A stretch of DNA of 64,000 nt from an uncultured Clostridia bacterium (lineage in GTDB: Bacteria; Bacillota; Clostridia; Christensenellales; Borkfalkiaceae): the NCBI GenBank assembly GCA_934271275.1, contig CAKQRD010000007.1, positions 76,333-140,332 of the forward strand. The letters are read 5' to 3'. Both the position numbers and the translations under genes were made by a program. Under the pieces are notes generated by a model, which saw only the letters and a list, made by a program, of their open reading frames with translations, was not told the DNA's origin and made no database searches. Shown in pieces: positions 25,139 to 34,551 of this stretch; within the stretch, counting starts at the first letter, position 1, and each line of letters starts with the position of its first letter.

Positions 25139-27262
25139 TTAACCGACGCTCCATGTTCCGATCATATCGACCTTTCTCGACAACTCCAGAACGCTGTCGT
25201 ATCTTTCGATTCCGCCGTCCTTAATGTCTTCCTTCGCCTTGAATATCCAAGCATACTTTTTACCCTCGTTCGCGCCTTTGCTGTAACTGATGGTACCGAA
25301 ATACTTGTCTTTATTCGGGTTATCGTCCGTTGCGGTTACATGACAATAAGTATAAATATGACTATACCCTGTCGCCTTAAAGTCTCCGAGATAACTTTCG
25401 TCGTTCTTTGCATATGAAACGTATCTGTATGCGCCCCAGCGCCAATAGCTGCATGCCATAGGCATAAACTTACCCGTTACTACGAAAATGTTTCTGAACC
25501 CGCCCTTGAATTTGCCGTCGTTGGAAGCCATTGTGGCCGTAAGATCGTAATGGAACAATGCCGCCATTTCGGATTCGACGCCCAGACTTGCGTAATCGGG
25601 AAGTTTCTCCGTTCCTTTGATATTTACGAAAATATCATACATTTCAAGGTTAAAGTTGCAATATTCCAAAAGGGCGTAGGAATTCTTGAAATAATTAACC
25701 GTTTCAACGTATAAGTTACTCAGAACGACCGCGCCGCCAGACAAGTTAAACGTTCCGTCGTTGCCCGCTAAACCGCACGATTCGGTTTTATCCGAAAACT
25801 CTATAACGAATTTAGTGTTTTTTATCGTAGTTCCGTCGTAAAAACCGCCGAAAACGCCCTGTTGTCCGACCTTGACCTTGATGGTATGACCTCTTCCGTC
25901 AAAGGTTCCGCAGAAATATGTGTTATTTTGCGGATTTACCTCGTTATACACGCTTTTGGATTGTGCAGTAAAATCAACTGTTTCTGTTATATCCGAATTG
26001 AGAATATAGTATCCGTCTTTGATGAGGTTGCCTTTTCCAAGCTGTAAAACGTTAAATATATTGTCCTTATTAAGCAGCGTATCGTATGCGAACACATCTT
26101 CAAAAACAAATCCGCCGACGTTCGTCAGTATAGTCATCGGTTCGGTATCTTCGCCGGCGATTTTCACACCTTCAATATAGTTGAATTCGGTTAAAAGCTC
26201 TCTGCCTCCTTGCGTGGCAGAAAGAATCTTCGCGTACTGCGTTCCGAATATCGCAGCAACGTCAACGACGTCTGTCGGGCAGAAATCAAACTGATCCGTG
26301 TATACTTCGGTCGGACAATAAACCTCTACCGGAATTTTTGTTTCATAGACCTTACCGTCCGTATGAACGTATCCGGCTGTAAGAATCGAAGCTCCTATAC
26401 CTTTTGAAGTTATCCGCACTCTTCCGTCCGTCAGATTTTCGATATCGAAAAGATTATCGTCCTCCGAAGAGAAATCGCACGCATACTTCGTTCCGTCAAC
26501 GGTTACAAAAGACGAAATCTCTGCCTTGTTCGGATATGTTTTTCCCTGCCATTCGGGCGTAACGGATATTTCAACGGAGGAAGAAAGAACTTCCTCGCCT
26601 TCTATTTCGATGATATTATTATACTCAACGTTCCGTGCGACGATTATTTTTATTTCTTTATTGAGCTTATCGGACGAGAAATCAAGCCATTCGCCCGTGA
26701 ATGTCGCCGTAACCTCGCCCGCCGCTTTCGCGGTTATTTTCCCTTGCGAATATTCGACTATACCGTCGGCGGAAGCAGAAAAATTCACTTCGCAATCATA
26801 ATAAACTTTATTGAACAGCACTTTGACTTCGGGTTCAAACTCATCACCCGCTCTTAGCTCAAGCACGTCGTCCGAAAGATGCAATACTTTCAGTTCCGGC
26901 AGATAATTTCCCATAGATACCGTTATTTCGCAAGACGCTTGAGAATCCCCGGCCTTTGCCGTAATATTACATTTTCCGACGCCCGTAGTCGTGACTGCGC
27001 CGTCGTTATCGACTACCGCTACCGATTCGTCGGACGAACTCCACTCGATTGCTTTTTCTCCGCCGTAAAAGCATATAATATCTAACCTGTCTCCGAATAT
27101 CATATCCTTCGAGACAACCGACAATGAGATTTTTTCGCTCGGCGAATCGCCTGCCGCGCCCCCTGTTCCCGAACCGCCGTCGTTATTGCAGCCGACGAAT
27201 AGTGCCGGCGAAACGACGGACAGAGCAAGTATAATAAAAAGAATTATTTTTTTTATTTTCAT
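25139..27262 (-). CDS. Secreted lipoprotein with BIG2 Ig-like domain and beta-helix-like module
   Basis: It has 707 residues. The lipoprotein signal ends in ALFVGC (Cys25), with a Gly/Ser linker after it. A bacterial Ig-like (BIG2) domain spans about 45-120 (IEWSSSDESVAVVDNDGAVTT). Further beta-rich domains follow. Near 450-490 is a module with FCGTFDGRGHTI and GVFGGFYDGTTIKN, the same pattern as in the 834- and 1788-residue proteins of this cluster. No catalytic motif is recognised. A surface role in holding or capturing the polysaccharide is the likely use, by inference from context. A GAGGT site precedes the ATG, and the gene lies 11 bases after the DUF4838 gene. Confidence 0.75.
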   Translation of the reverse strand: MKIKKIILFIILALSVVSPALFVGCNNDGGSGTGGAAGDSPSEKISLSVVSKDMIFGDRLDIICFYGGEKAIEWSSSDESVAVVDNDGAVTTTGVGKCNITAKAGDSQASCEITVSMGNYLPELKVLHLSDDVLELRAGDEFEPEVKVLFNKVYYDCEVNFSASADGIVEYSQGKITAKAAGEVTATFTGEWLDFSSDKLNKEIKIIVARNVEYNNIIEIEGEEVLSSSVEISVTPEWQGKTYPNKAEISSFVTVDGTKYACDFSSEDDNLFDIENLTDGRVRITSKGIGASILTAGYVHTDGKVYETKIPVEVYCPTEVYTDQFDFCPTDVVDVAAIFGTQYAKILSATQGGRELLTEFNYIEGVKIAGEDTEPMTILTNVGGFVFEDVFAYDTLLNKDNIFNVLQLGKGNLIKDGYYILNSDITETVDFTAQSKSVYNEVNPQNNTYFCGTFDGRGHTIKVKVGQQGVFGGFYDGTTIKNTKFVIEFSDKTESCGLAGNDGTFNLSGGAVVLSNLYVETVNYFKNSYALLEYCNFNLEMYDIFVNIKGTEKLPDYASLGVESEMAALFHYDLTATMASNDGKFKGGFRNIFVVTGKFMPMACSYWRWGAYRYVSYAKNDESYLGDFKATGYSHIYTYCHVTATDDNPNKDKYFGTISYSKGANEGKKYAWIFKAKEDIKDGGIERYDSVLELSRKVDMIGTWSVG

Positions 27263-27273
27263 TTTTTACCTCA

Positions 27274-29346
27274 TTATAAACTATCGATAAAGGGTTCTAT
27301 ACTTGTGAACTCGCTAATGTATTGTATTCCGAGAGTTCTGACGTACATTTTAAAATTCGTCTTTATCTCGGCAATCTGGCTTTCGGTAAATAGCCCCGTA
27401 TCGTTCGAAATAGAAACTTTTGCCGGAAACAACCATTCCATATCGATATGCGATTTCAAGCTTGCATATTTTGCGGGATCCTTCTTGTACATTTCTATTT
27501 TCGAATACGCGTCGTTCAAATGTCTGAACATAGTCACGACGTCGCCTTGTTTAACGAACTCCATAGACCCCGAGATGCTGCCGTTCATGTTTGCAGACCA
27601 ACTCCAATTGTTGTCCTTAAGGTTTCTTGCAAACCACAATCTTAAATCGTTGAACATTTCTTTCATCGGTTGCGCGGCCTCGGCGTACATGGCGTTGAAA
27701 TATTCGTCGAAAATATTTTCGACGCTTAGTTCGCTGTTCCAAGCAAGTTTGGAATACATATAAATCGCAAGAACGTTGAACCCGGTATCTGCGCCCGTCT
27801 GACAACTCTTAATCTGCGGGAACGTAAGGCTGTAATTGTTGGCCTTCAAATACTTATAATACCCGGGATAGAAGCTGTACAGATCCCAGAAAGTAAAGAA
27901 ATCGTTATAGAATCCGCCGTAAGACCACGCCCACGTTCCCGGAAACGCTTTACCCCAAAGCCTTACATACTCCTTCTGTTCTATGTTCGCGGCGTCGTCA
28001 AACGATACGCCCGTATGCAAATGGCTCTGAGCAAAGAACGGAGCGACGTTTACGTCGTCGTTGAACTTCAGTTCTTCGTTAATAACGATATCGCCGTTCG
28101 AATTTTCCGTGAAAGGTGGTCTTGACGTATCGAGATACGCAAAAAACATATATTTAAGATTGTCTCTGCGATATGGAGCATTTTCTTCGAGCGCCATCCA
28201 TTCATTTACTTTCTTTCCGACGTCGTGCATGAATTTCATTAAAGCGGCTGAATTAGCTTCGTTGTTTTCGCCTTTAATTTTCATACATTCCGTACACCTG
28301 CACATCGGAACGTTATCCATCTGTCCTATAAGAACGGCTTTATATTGCGGATATTCCTCTGCGGGATACCACTTGAGCGACTGCTCGATTTTTTCCGCGC
28401 AAAACGTCGTCATCAGGTCGTAAGTATCCTTTCCGTGCGCCGTGTAGCAAAGCTGCCCCGTTCCCGAATAAAACTCGGGATAATCCTTGCCGTATTTTTT
28501 CTCGGGCAAGAAATACAGACTGTTGTGGTTATTCTTGATTTCAGTCGCTTTCGTGTCTCCCGTATGAATAGGAAGAAGCAAATCGCCGTAACTGTCGCGA
28601 AGCCTCAAACGATAAGAAATCATTTTCCCGTCCGAGTTGTCGGAAGGACCGTTGGTATAGCCGATTCTTTCACGATACTCTATATCGGAAATATCCGTTA
28701 CGTCGTAATCAAGAAGTTTCAGGTCCGTCACGTTCGTTCTGAGAGTGTAACTATCGGTAAAGAAATATTCAAAACCGAAGTTTATTTTCAGAAAGTCGTA
28801 AACACCGTTCAAAACACCCGTCTCTTCTCCGCCGATAATGTATACGGTCTTGTCTTTCGTAAATATCTTCGTTCCGTCCTTTTTCAGGGCGGTTAAATCA
28901 TCGTTTCTGCCAAGACTTTTATAAAGCGAAGTGTTGCCGAGCGAAATATATTGATTCGCACCGTTATGCGTAAGCCCGTTATCCTTCACGAAGCCGAGAG
29001 TTATGCCCGTCGCTTCCTTGAAAAATCTCGAAAGCTCGCTTTTTGCATAAGATACAGCCTGCGTTTCGACCTCGGGAACGACGACCTTATAAGAGGTGAC
29101 TCCGTCTTTCACCATATACGTTCCCGTCGTTTTGTACGAGAAACTGTGGTTTTCGTTGTAAGTCTTGTCAAATTGTTTTAACGCCGCCGTATTTACGGCG
29201 AGTTCGCCCGAATATGTGACGACGTCGTCTTTATCGTTACGACCTCCGCCGATTGACGTATCCCCGGCTTTCTTACATCCGCCGAAAGAAGCAAACGCCA
29301 TTAGAACAGCCGACAATATACATAAAATTATTTTATTCTTTTTCAT
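27274..29346 (-). CDS. DUF4838 lipoprotein, glycosidase-like
   Basis: It has 690 residues from the second ATG, preceded by AAGGAG at 6 bases. The lipoprotein signal ends in FASFGGC. The N-terminal part (about 60-200) looks like the alpha/beta domain found before GH20 and GH67 barrels (VETQAVSYAKSELSRFFKEATG and YIIGGEETGVLNGVYDFL). The barrel follows with DYPEFYSGTGQLC, CRCTECMKI (CxCxxC, a possible metal site), and TWAWSYGGFYNDF. DUF4838 proteins are frequent in polysaccharide loci and resemble glycosidases, but I know no proven substrate. It is probably displayed on the cell surface. Its start overlaps the previous gene by 14 bases, which suggests coupled translation. Confidence 0.82.
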   Translation of the reverse strand: MKKNKIILCILSAVLMAFASFGGCKKAGDTSIGGGRNDKDDVVTYSGELAVNTAALKQFDKTYNENHSFSYKTTGTYMVKDGVTSYKVVVPEVETQAVSYAKSELSRFFKEATGITLGFVKDNGLTHNGANQYISLGNTSLYKSLGRNDDLTALKKDGTKIFTKDKTVYIIGGEETGVLNGVYDFLKINFGFEYFFTDSYTLRTNVTDLKLLDYDVTDISDIEYRERIGYTNGPSDNSDGKMISYRLRLRDSYGDLLLPIHTGDTKATEIKNNHNSLYFLPEKKYGKDYPEFYSGTGQLCYTAHGKDTYDLMTTFCAEKIEQSLKWYPAEEYPQYKAVLIGQMDNVPMCRCTECMKIKGENNEANSAALMKFMHDVGKKVNEWMALEENAPYRRDNLKYMFFAYLDTSRPPFTENSNGDIVINEELKFNDDVNVAPFFAQSHLHTGVSFDDAANIEQKEYVRLWGKAFPGTWAWSYGGFYNDFFTFWDLYSFYPGYYKYLKANNYSLTFPQIKSCQTGADTGFNVLAIYMYSKLAWNSELSVENIFDEYFNAMYAEAAQPMKEMFNDLRLWFARNLKDNNWSWSANMNGSISGSMEFVKQGDVVTMFRHLNDAYSKIEMYKKDPAKYASLKSHIDMEWLFPAKVSISNDTGLFTESQIAEIKTNFKMYVRTLGIQYISEFTSIEPFIDSL

Positions 29347-32300
29347 AAGCACTCCTTACGCTAACGCAATAACTCTTGCTTACCGTATTATACGCCCCAT
29401 CTACGACGTAAACGATTATCGTATATTCTCCTTCGTTGTAAATCACGATGTCGGAAGTAGTTATTGCGACAAAGTTCTCGTTGGAATCTTTCACAATATA
29501 ATAAATCAAAAGATCGCTGCTGTCCGTAAAGTTGTCGGTAGCCTCGAATTTCGGTCTGAACGCCTCTCCCGCTTTTACTTCCACCGTTTTGCCCTCGTTT
29601 TCAAGAACAAGCGCGGGGGCTTCTATATCGATCACCGTAACTACCCTGTACAACAAACTCATACCTCTGCCGTTTCCTCTTCCGTCCGCGTAGTTGTAAA
29701 TTATGGTGTATTCGCCGTAATCGTCAAGAACAAGCTTGATTTCGCTTTCAAAATCGGTAATTTCGTTAAGTTCTCTGCCGTTTACGTCCTTTGCCGTCTC
29801 ATCGCCGTAAGCACCGCTCTTTAATACGGTTACGGAAAGTTTCCGGTAAGACGAGGGCGATAAAACGTCCGTTGCATAAGGCTTACCGACGATTATTTCC
29901 TGACCGAGCGAACCCACTTCATCGGGCAAGTTTGCAAACACATAGGGAGCGGCTCCGTCGCTGACCTTGGTCGAGGAAGAACTTACGGTCGTAAACGACT
30001 GATTGCATACGTCGCTTATTTTGATCTTAAATCCGTTTGTCGCTCCGTCGAATTTAACCGACATAAAGCACAAATCGTTGGCGAATCTGTTTACCGCTTC
30101 GATATTTCTCGTTCCGATAAGTAAAACTCCGTCGTTTATTTTTACGGAAACCTTTGTACCGTTCCAGTCGCTGTCAAGCGTGTAAACTTCGCCGTCTGTC
30201 TCCGCAACAAATCTTCCGTTTTTACCGCTTATTTTGATCGTATATTCGTTATCCGCGTTAAAGTAATCGGTCAACGTTATCGTCATAGACATAACGCTCT
30301 GTTTCCGACCGTCTGCCGTCGCGGGAATTTCAAACCCGAGACCGAACTGAGAAAATACCAAGGGATTTATAAACTCGAAATACGCATCGGAAGAGTTTGC
30401 CGTTAAAGCGGGAATTCTGTCCTCTGTTTTTGCGGTCATATTTCCGCTGAAATATTTTGCGATTTCGACCGCATTTTCAATGCCGTATCCGACATCGACA
30501 ATCTTTCTTTCGTCGCTTTCGATATATACGCTTTCGTTGTTTAAGCACGCCGTTTTGAACTTAACGGTCGACTGCCCCGTAATTATAAAGCTATCGGTAT
30601 TTATATCGACGTAGGCTCCGCCGTCGTAAGAAACATAGGACTTCGTCTTCACGATTTCGCTGCCGCTTGAGGTATAATTCCACGCTTTTACGTTCAAAAG
30701 CGAATATTCGGCGTTTTTAATATAGTATTTATTCGTGTATAATTTGTCGTTCTCGAATTTCGGAAGAACGTTCGGCACGACCTTAATCTCAGCAGTTATT
30801 TCTCCGTCGTAAAACATATCCGAATATTCATATTTAATCGAATACGTGCCGACCTCGTCGAACGTGCAGACTTGAACAAAACTTTCCGCTTCAACCGTTT
30901 TTCCGCTCGGTTTTTTTATGCTTACGTCTATATTGAGAATCTTCTCGTTGATCGATGTGATTTCTACAATATCCGACAACGCGTGCTTTTCGCCCGCCGA
31001 AACGTCCGATTTCTGTTTGAGAACGGCGATAATTCCGTCAGGCGCGTCGATAGCGTAAAGGTTAAACGAAAGCTCGCTTCTGTTTCCGTAAACGTCGTAA
31101 GTGAAATAGTCTATAGTATACGTCCCGCTTCTCTGCGGAGTAAATTTCCCGTTTTTAACGCTGACCGCACTTGCGGCGGACGTATTCTTTTCATAGGTTA
31201 CCGCGTAGTCCGCAAGTCCTCTTATGCCGTAATCGTCCAAGGCGCTCACTTTGGGAACGTTTACTTCTTTTCCGACCGCTATTTTATATTCTTTTTCAAA
31301 CTCATTCGGATAAAAAATCGGGTTTAAATCGTCATTATAAAAATCGGATATCAATAAATCCCTGCCCGAAAAACCGCCGAACCTCGCTATCTGAACGGGT
31401 GCCTCGCTCACGCCGACAAGCGATTGAGCGCGAAGAGATAAAAACACGTTTCCGTCGGTAAAACCGCCGAAAGAATACTGATACGCCTTATCGTTGTTTA
31501 TCTCAGATACGAGGGCATTCGCCGTTCCGTTGCCTACGCGGACATAAATTTTGATTTTATTCGTATCCGTCGTATCGAGGTAATAACTGAGATTAGAATA
31601 GCCGCCGGTATCTGGATTATTGCCATATACGGTAGTGCCTTCTTTGCCTATTTCAAAAGATTTACCGCCGACCTTGACGTTGCCTTGCTCATTCTGCACA
31701 AGACCTACGGATTTACCGCCGCAGGTTCCCGCAACGATATTAGTCGAGTAGTATCTCACGCCGCGCTTATACGTTATGTCAAGATAAATCGACGGGTCGT
31801 AACAGTCGGTAAGTCTTAACGTAATGAAATTGCAAAGAACAGGTTCGGTTTGCATACAATTGAACGAAATTAAATCTTTCAGATTGTTTTCGTAAATATT
31901 GAACGGTTTGTTGAGTTCTAAAACGTCGCCTTCCGCCAAACCGACGTTAAGACCTTCAACATATCCCATTGCCGCGAAATAACCGTTAATCGCGCCGTAT
32001 TCTATACTTTCGCTGCCGGAAGTCAACTCAAAAATTTTCTTCTTGACGGAAAAAGTCTTTGCAGCGCTATAACGTTTACCGTTTATCGTTTTTTCGTAAA
32101 CGATAGAATACTCCCCGCAGGCTTCGAGTGTAAGCTTAGTCGAAAAGATGCGGTTGCCGTCCGGCAGAACCACGTAAAACGAATCCGATTCGTAATTTTC
32201 TCCGTCCACCGTCATGGTAGCTTTCTCGGGTATTTTTACCGCGTCTTTATATAAGTATTCGGTTCTTATTCCGCTGACGGAAACTTCGGCGGCGTATACG

Positions 32301-32401
32301 TTTTTGTCGTTCTTCAATACGAACAAAAGCGCCGACGCACACAAAGCGATTATTCCGACAAACAAAACCGATAAAATTTTTACTTTTTTAGTCTTCACCA
32401 T
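29333..32401 (-). CDS. Large secreted beta-sandwich (Ig-like) protein of unknown function
   Basis: It has 1022 residues. The signal peptide spans about 5-35 and probably cleaves after VYA. The rest is a chain of beta-rich domains: a region resembling a lectin-like or laminin G-type fold near 120-340 (ENNLKDLISFNCMQTEP and VLCNFITLRLTDCYDPSIYLDITY), and Ig/cadherin-like segments with repeats such as SGTYTIDYFTYDVYGNRS, GEYTIIVYVVDGAYNT and GEYTIIYNYADGRGN. A second lectin-like region occurs near 650-790. No anchor motif or catalytic residue is visible. It probably binds carbohydrate outside the cell, by inference from context. GGAG precedes the ATG. It begins 10 bases after the ABC permease stop. 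Confidence 0.72.
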   Translation of the reverse strand: MVKTKKVKILSVLFVGIIALCASALLFVLKNDKNVYAAEVSVSGIRTEYLYKDAVKIPEKATMTVDGENYESDSFYVVLPDGNRIFSTKLTLEACGEYSIVYEKTINGKRYSAAKTFSVKKKIFELTSGSESIEYGAINGYFAAMGYVEGLNVGLAEGDVLELNKPFNIYENNLKDLISFNCMQTEPVLCNFITLRLTDCYDPSIYLDITYKRGVRYYSTNIVAGTCGGKSVGLVQNEQGNVKVGGKSFEIGKEGTTVYGNNPDTGGYSNLSYYLDTTDTNKIKIYVRVGNGTANALVSEINNDKAYQYSFGGFTDGNVFLSLRAQSLVGVSEAPVQIARFGGFSGRDLLISDFYNDDLNPIFYPNEFEKEYKIAVGKEVNVPKVSALDDYGIRGLADYAVTYEKNTSAASAVSVKNGKFTPQRSGTYTIDYFTYDVYGNRSELSFNLYAIDAPDGIIAVLKQKSDVSAGEKHALSDIVEITSINEKILNIDVSIKKPSGKTVEAESFVQVCTFDEVGTYSIKYEYSDMFYDGEITAEIKVVPNVLPKFENDKLYTNKYYIKNAEYSLLNVKAWNYTSSGSEIVKTKSYVSYDGGAYVDINTDSFIITGQSTVKFKTACLNNESVYIESDERKIVDVGYGIENAVEIAKYFSGNMTAKTEDRIPALTANSSDAYFEFINPLVFSQFGLGFEIPATADGRKQSVMSMTITLTDYFNADNEYTIKISGKNGRFVAETDGEVYTLDSDWNGTKVSVKINDGVLLIGTRNIEAVNRFANDLCFMSVKFDGATNGFKIKISDVCNQSFTTVSSSSTKVSDGAAPYVFANLPDEVGSLGQEIIVGKPYATDVLSPSSYRKLSVTVLKSGAYGDETAKDVNGRELNEITDFESEIKLVLDDYGEYTIIYNYADGRGNGRGMSLLYRVVTVIDIEAPALVLENEGKTVEVKAGEAFRPKFEATDNFTDSSDLLIYYIVKDSNENFVAITTSDIVIYNEGEYTIIVYVVDGAYNTVSKSYCVSVRSAYEKE

Positions 32402-32410
32402 TTTTACTCC

Positions 32411-33454
32411 TTATTCTTTGATCCCTCCGAGCGATATGCTGCCCATGAGTTTTTCCTTGAATATAACGAACAGTATAAGAACGGGAATAGCGAGGAACAT
32501 ACACGCCGCCATCTTCATGTTAACCGCTTGGAACGTCGTCTCGCTGCTTGCCTCTACTACGTTATAATATACCATATACGCAAAAGTGGGGTAAGACGGA
32601 AGATACAGATACAAGGTCTGATAATCGTTCCACAAGGTTACGAACTGAATGAGGAACACCGTCAGTATCATTTTCTGCGCAAGCGGGAAATAAATTTTGA
32701 ACGTTATAGTAAACTCCGACGCGCCGTCTATAGCAGCCGCGTCTCTGTAAACGTTGGAAAGCCCTTTGAAAAACGCATAATACACGAGGTAATACGTTCC
32801 CGAACCCGTCATTTTCTGCACGTAATTTCCGAGCATGGTATCGTAAAGCCCGCTGTTTCTCAAAAACGTGAGTTCGGTCGGGTATCTCCCTACGACGGGT
32901 ATGCACATTATGACGATGTTTATCATATGCAACACTTTACACCAAGGATAATCATCGTACTTTGCGGTTATATAAGCGGTTAGAGCGGGCATAAAACACA
33001 TTATAGCCGCGCCGCCTACCGTGTAGAGAACGGTATTTATCAATATATCTATAAAAGTAGCTTCGTTCGAGCCGCCGAACCATACCATCGGATTGTGAGT
33101 AATCGCGTCAGCCCTGCCGTTCACATAAAACGAAGTCGGCTTAGTGAATTTAAAGCTTTCTATTACAAGTCTGTAATTGAACAACTGAAAAAACTCTCTG
33201 CGGCTGTGACAGATATTTTCTGCGCCATTCATTTCGTCAATCCAATAATGAGAGGGATCAAGATCCGGAAATCTTAAAACGTCTGTTATTCCGCTGCCTG
33301 TCCATTCGTTGTTAAGGTCGTTAAGACCTTTAAGAGAAATCATAACTCCCCATAGCAAAGAGAGGATCATAAACAGAGAATAAATAATAAGAACCGTAAA
33401 AATAATCGCGAGTATTACGGTCGTAGCCGTGCTTTTTTCTGTTTTTTTCTTCAT
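32411..33454 (-). CDS. Sugar ABC transporter permease (MalG type)
   Basis: It has 347 residues with six predicted membrane segments. The loop signature YRDAAAIDGASEFTITFKIYFPLA is the EAA motif of binding-protein-dependent sugar permeases, which contacts the ATPase. The C-terminal end LMGSISLGGIKE is typical of the MalG/AraQ branch (CUT1 family). An extended outer loop at about 60-105 is longer than in MalG. It forms the membrane channel with the permease upstream (1-base gap). No ATPase gene lies near, so a shared ATPase (MsmX-like) elsewhere is probably used, as is common in Bacillota. GAGGGC precedes the start. Confidence 0.92.
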   Translation of the reverse strand: MKKKTEKSTATTVILAIIFTVLIIYSLFMILSLLWGVMISLKGLNDLNNEWTGSGITDVLRFPDLDPSHYWIDEMNGAENICHSRREFFQLFNYRLVIESFKFTKPTSFYVNGRADAITHNPMVWFGGSNEATFIDILINTVLYTVGGAAIMCFMPALTAYITAKYDDYPWCKVLHMINIVIMCIPVVGRYPTELTFLRNSGLYDTMLGNYVQKMTGSGTYYLVYYAFFKGLSNVYRDAAAIDGASEFTITFKIYFPLAQKMILTVFLIQFVTLWNDYQTLYLYLPSYPTFAYMVYYNVVEASSETTFQAVNMKMAACMFLAIPVLILFVIFKEKLMGSISLGGIKE

Positions 33455-33455
33455 A

Positions 33456-34424
33456 TCAGTCTGCCCTCGGTCCGTATTTATTTAAAAGTCGCCTCGTAAC
33501 GAGCGTTAAAGGTATAACCACGAAAGAGAGCAAAAGTCCCATCGCGGACAGCGTGCCGTAAGTGTTGGTCGTATCCATTCGTCCGGCAGTTTTACTCAAA
33601 CCGACGCGGCTCGCTTCCATGTAAAGGAAATGTCCGATGTTTTCCAGCGACCCGACTTCCGAATACTTATACAACGAAAACATTCTGAACTGGTCGGTGA
33701 ACAGCGCCGCCAAAGCGACGGTAAAAAGCGTCACTATCGTCGGAAATATGGAAGGAATCGTAACGAATATAAATTCCTGCGCGATATTTGCCCCGTCAAG
33801 CTCTGCCGCTTCAACCATAGAAACGTTGATTTCTTCCATAGAACTCGAATATATAAGACTGTTTATGCCGAACCACATTATGATATTGAAAACGATTGCC
33901 GCGCCCATTTTTGTTTTCTCTGCCGAAAGAAGCATATAACCTTCGAGATCGGTAACATTGAACAAATCTCTTACAATCTGAGGAAAAACGTCGTTCAACA
34001 CACATTTATATAAGGTAGCCACAATTATTTCCGAAAGGATATACGGCAAAAACAGCATAACCTTGAAGAGTTTGCTCATAAAACACTTTTTATAGATATA
34101 AAAAGAGAAAATGAGAGTAAGCGGCGTAACCAGAAACAGATTTATCGCTTCAAAAGTAAGCGAGTTTTTTATCATTTTCCAACCGGTTACGCTGAAAAGT
34201 TGACCGAGCGCGTCTTTAAAGTTTTCGAGCTTCGCAAAACTCGTAACCATACCGACGCCGCTGATTATATCGTACTTTTTGAAAGCCAATGCAAACGAGC
34301 TTAAATTTATATACAGGTAAAAAATCAAAAAATGCAGAATAGGAATCGTAAGCATAATAAGCGAAAAAATCGCCCTTTGCTTTTTTTCTGCCAATATTCT
34401 TTTGCTCGTTTTTCCGAATCCCAT
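33456..34424 (-). CDS. Sugar ABC transporter permease (MalF/UgpA type)
   Basis: It has 322 residues and six hydrophobic segments. The EAA loop reads VEAAELDGANIAQEFIFVTIPSI, and the N-terminus has the charged KKQRAIFSLIMLTIPILHFLIF start of the CUT1 first permease. It pairs with the next gene as the importer channel for oligosaccharides delivered by the upstream lipoprotein. AGAGGTG precedes the ATG. It is separated from the binding-protein gene by 127 bases containing a hairpin. Confidence 0.92.
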   Translation of the reverse strand: MGFGKTSKRILAEKKQRAIFSLIMLTIPILHFLIFYLYINLSSFALAFKKYDIISGVGMVTSFAKLENFKDALGQLFSVTGWKMIKNSLTFEAINLFLVTPLTLIFSFYIYKKCFMSKLFKVMLFLPYILSEIIVATLYKCVLNDVFPQIVRDLFNVTDLEGYMLLSAEKTKMGAAIVFNIIMWFGINSLIYSSSMEEINVSMVEAAELDGANIAQEFIFVTIPSIFPTIVTLFTVALAALFTDQFRMFSLYKYSEVGSLENIGHFLYMEASRVGLSKTAGRMDTTNTYGTLSAMGLLLSFVVIPLTLVTRRLLNKYGPRAD

Positions 34425-34453
34425 AGAATAACACCTCTTAAACGTCTTGCCGT

Positions 34454-34481
34454 CGACGATTACCCTTTCGGATAATCGTCG
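34454..34481 (-). other. Intercistronic hairpin between binding protein and permease genes
   Basis: A perfect 9-bp stem (34454-34462 with 34473-34481) with a 10-base loop lies 3' of the binding-protein gene. No T run follows on the coding strand. Such hairpins often protect the abundant binding-protein mRNA from decay. Confidence 0.5.
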
Positions 34482-34551
34482 TCAGCCGTACCATACCCGA
34501 CCGTCCGGACAAGTCCGCGATCGTTTTTATTCTTATCTTTTATTCTTATCT

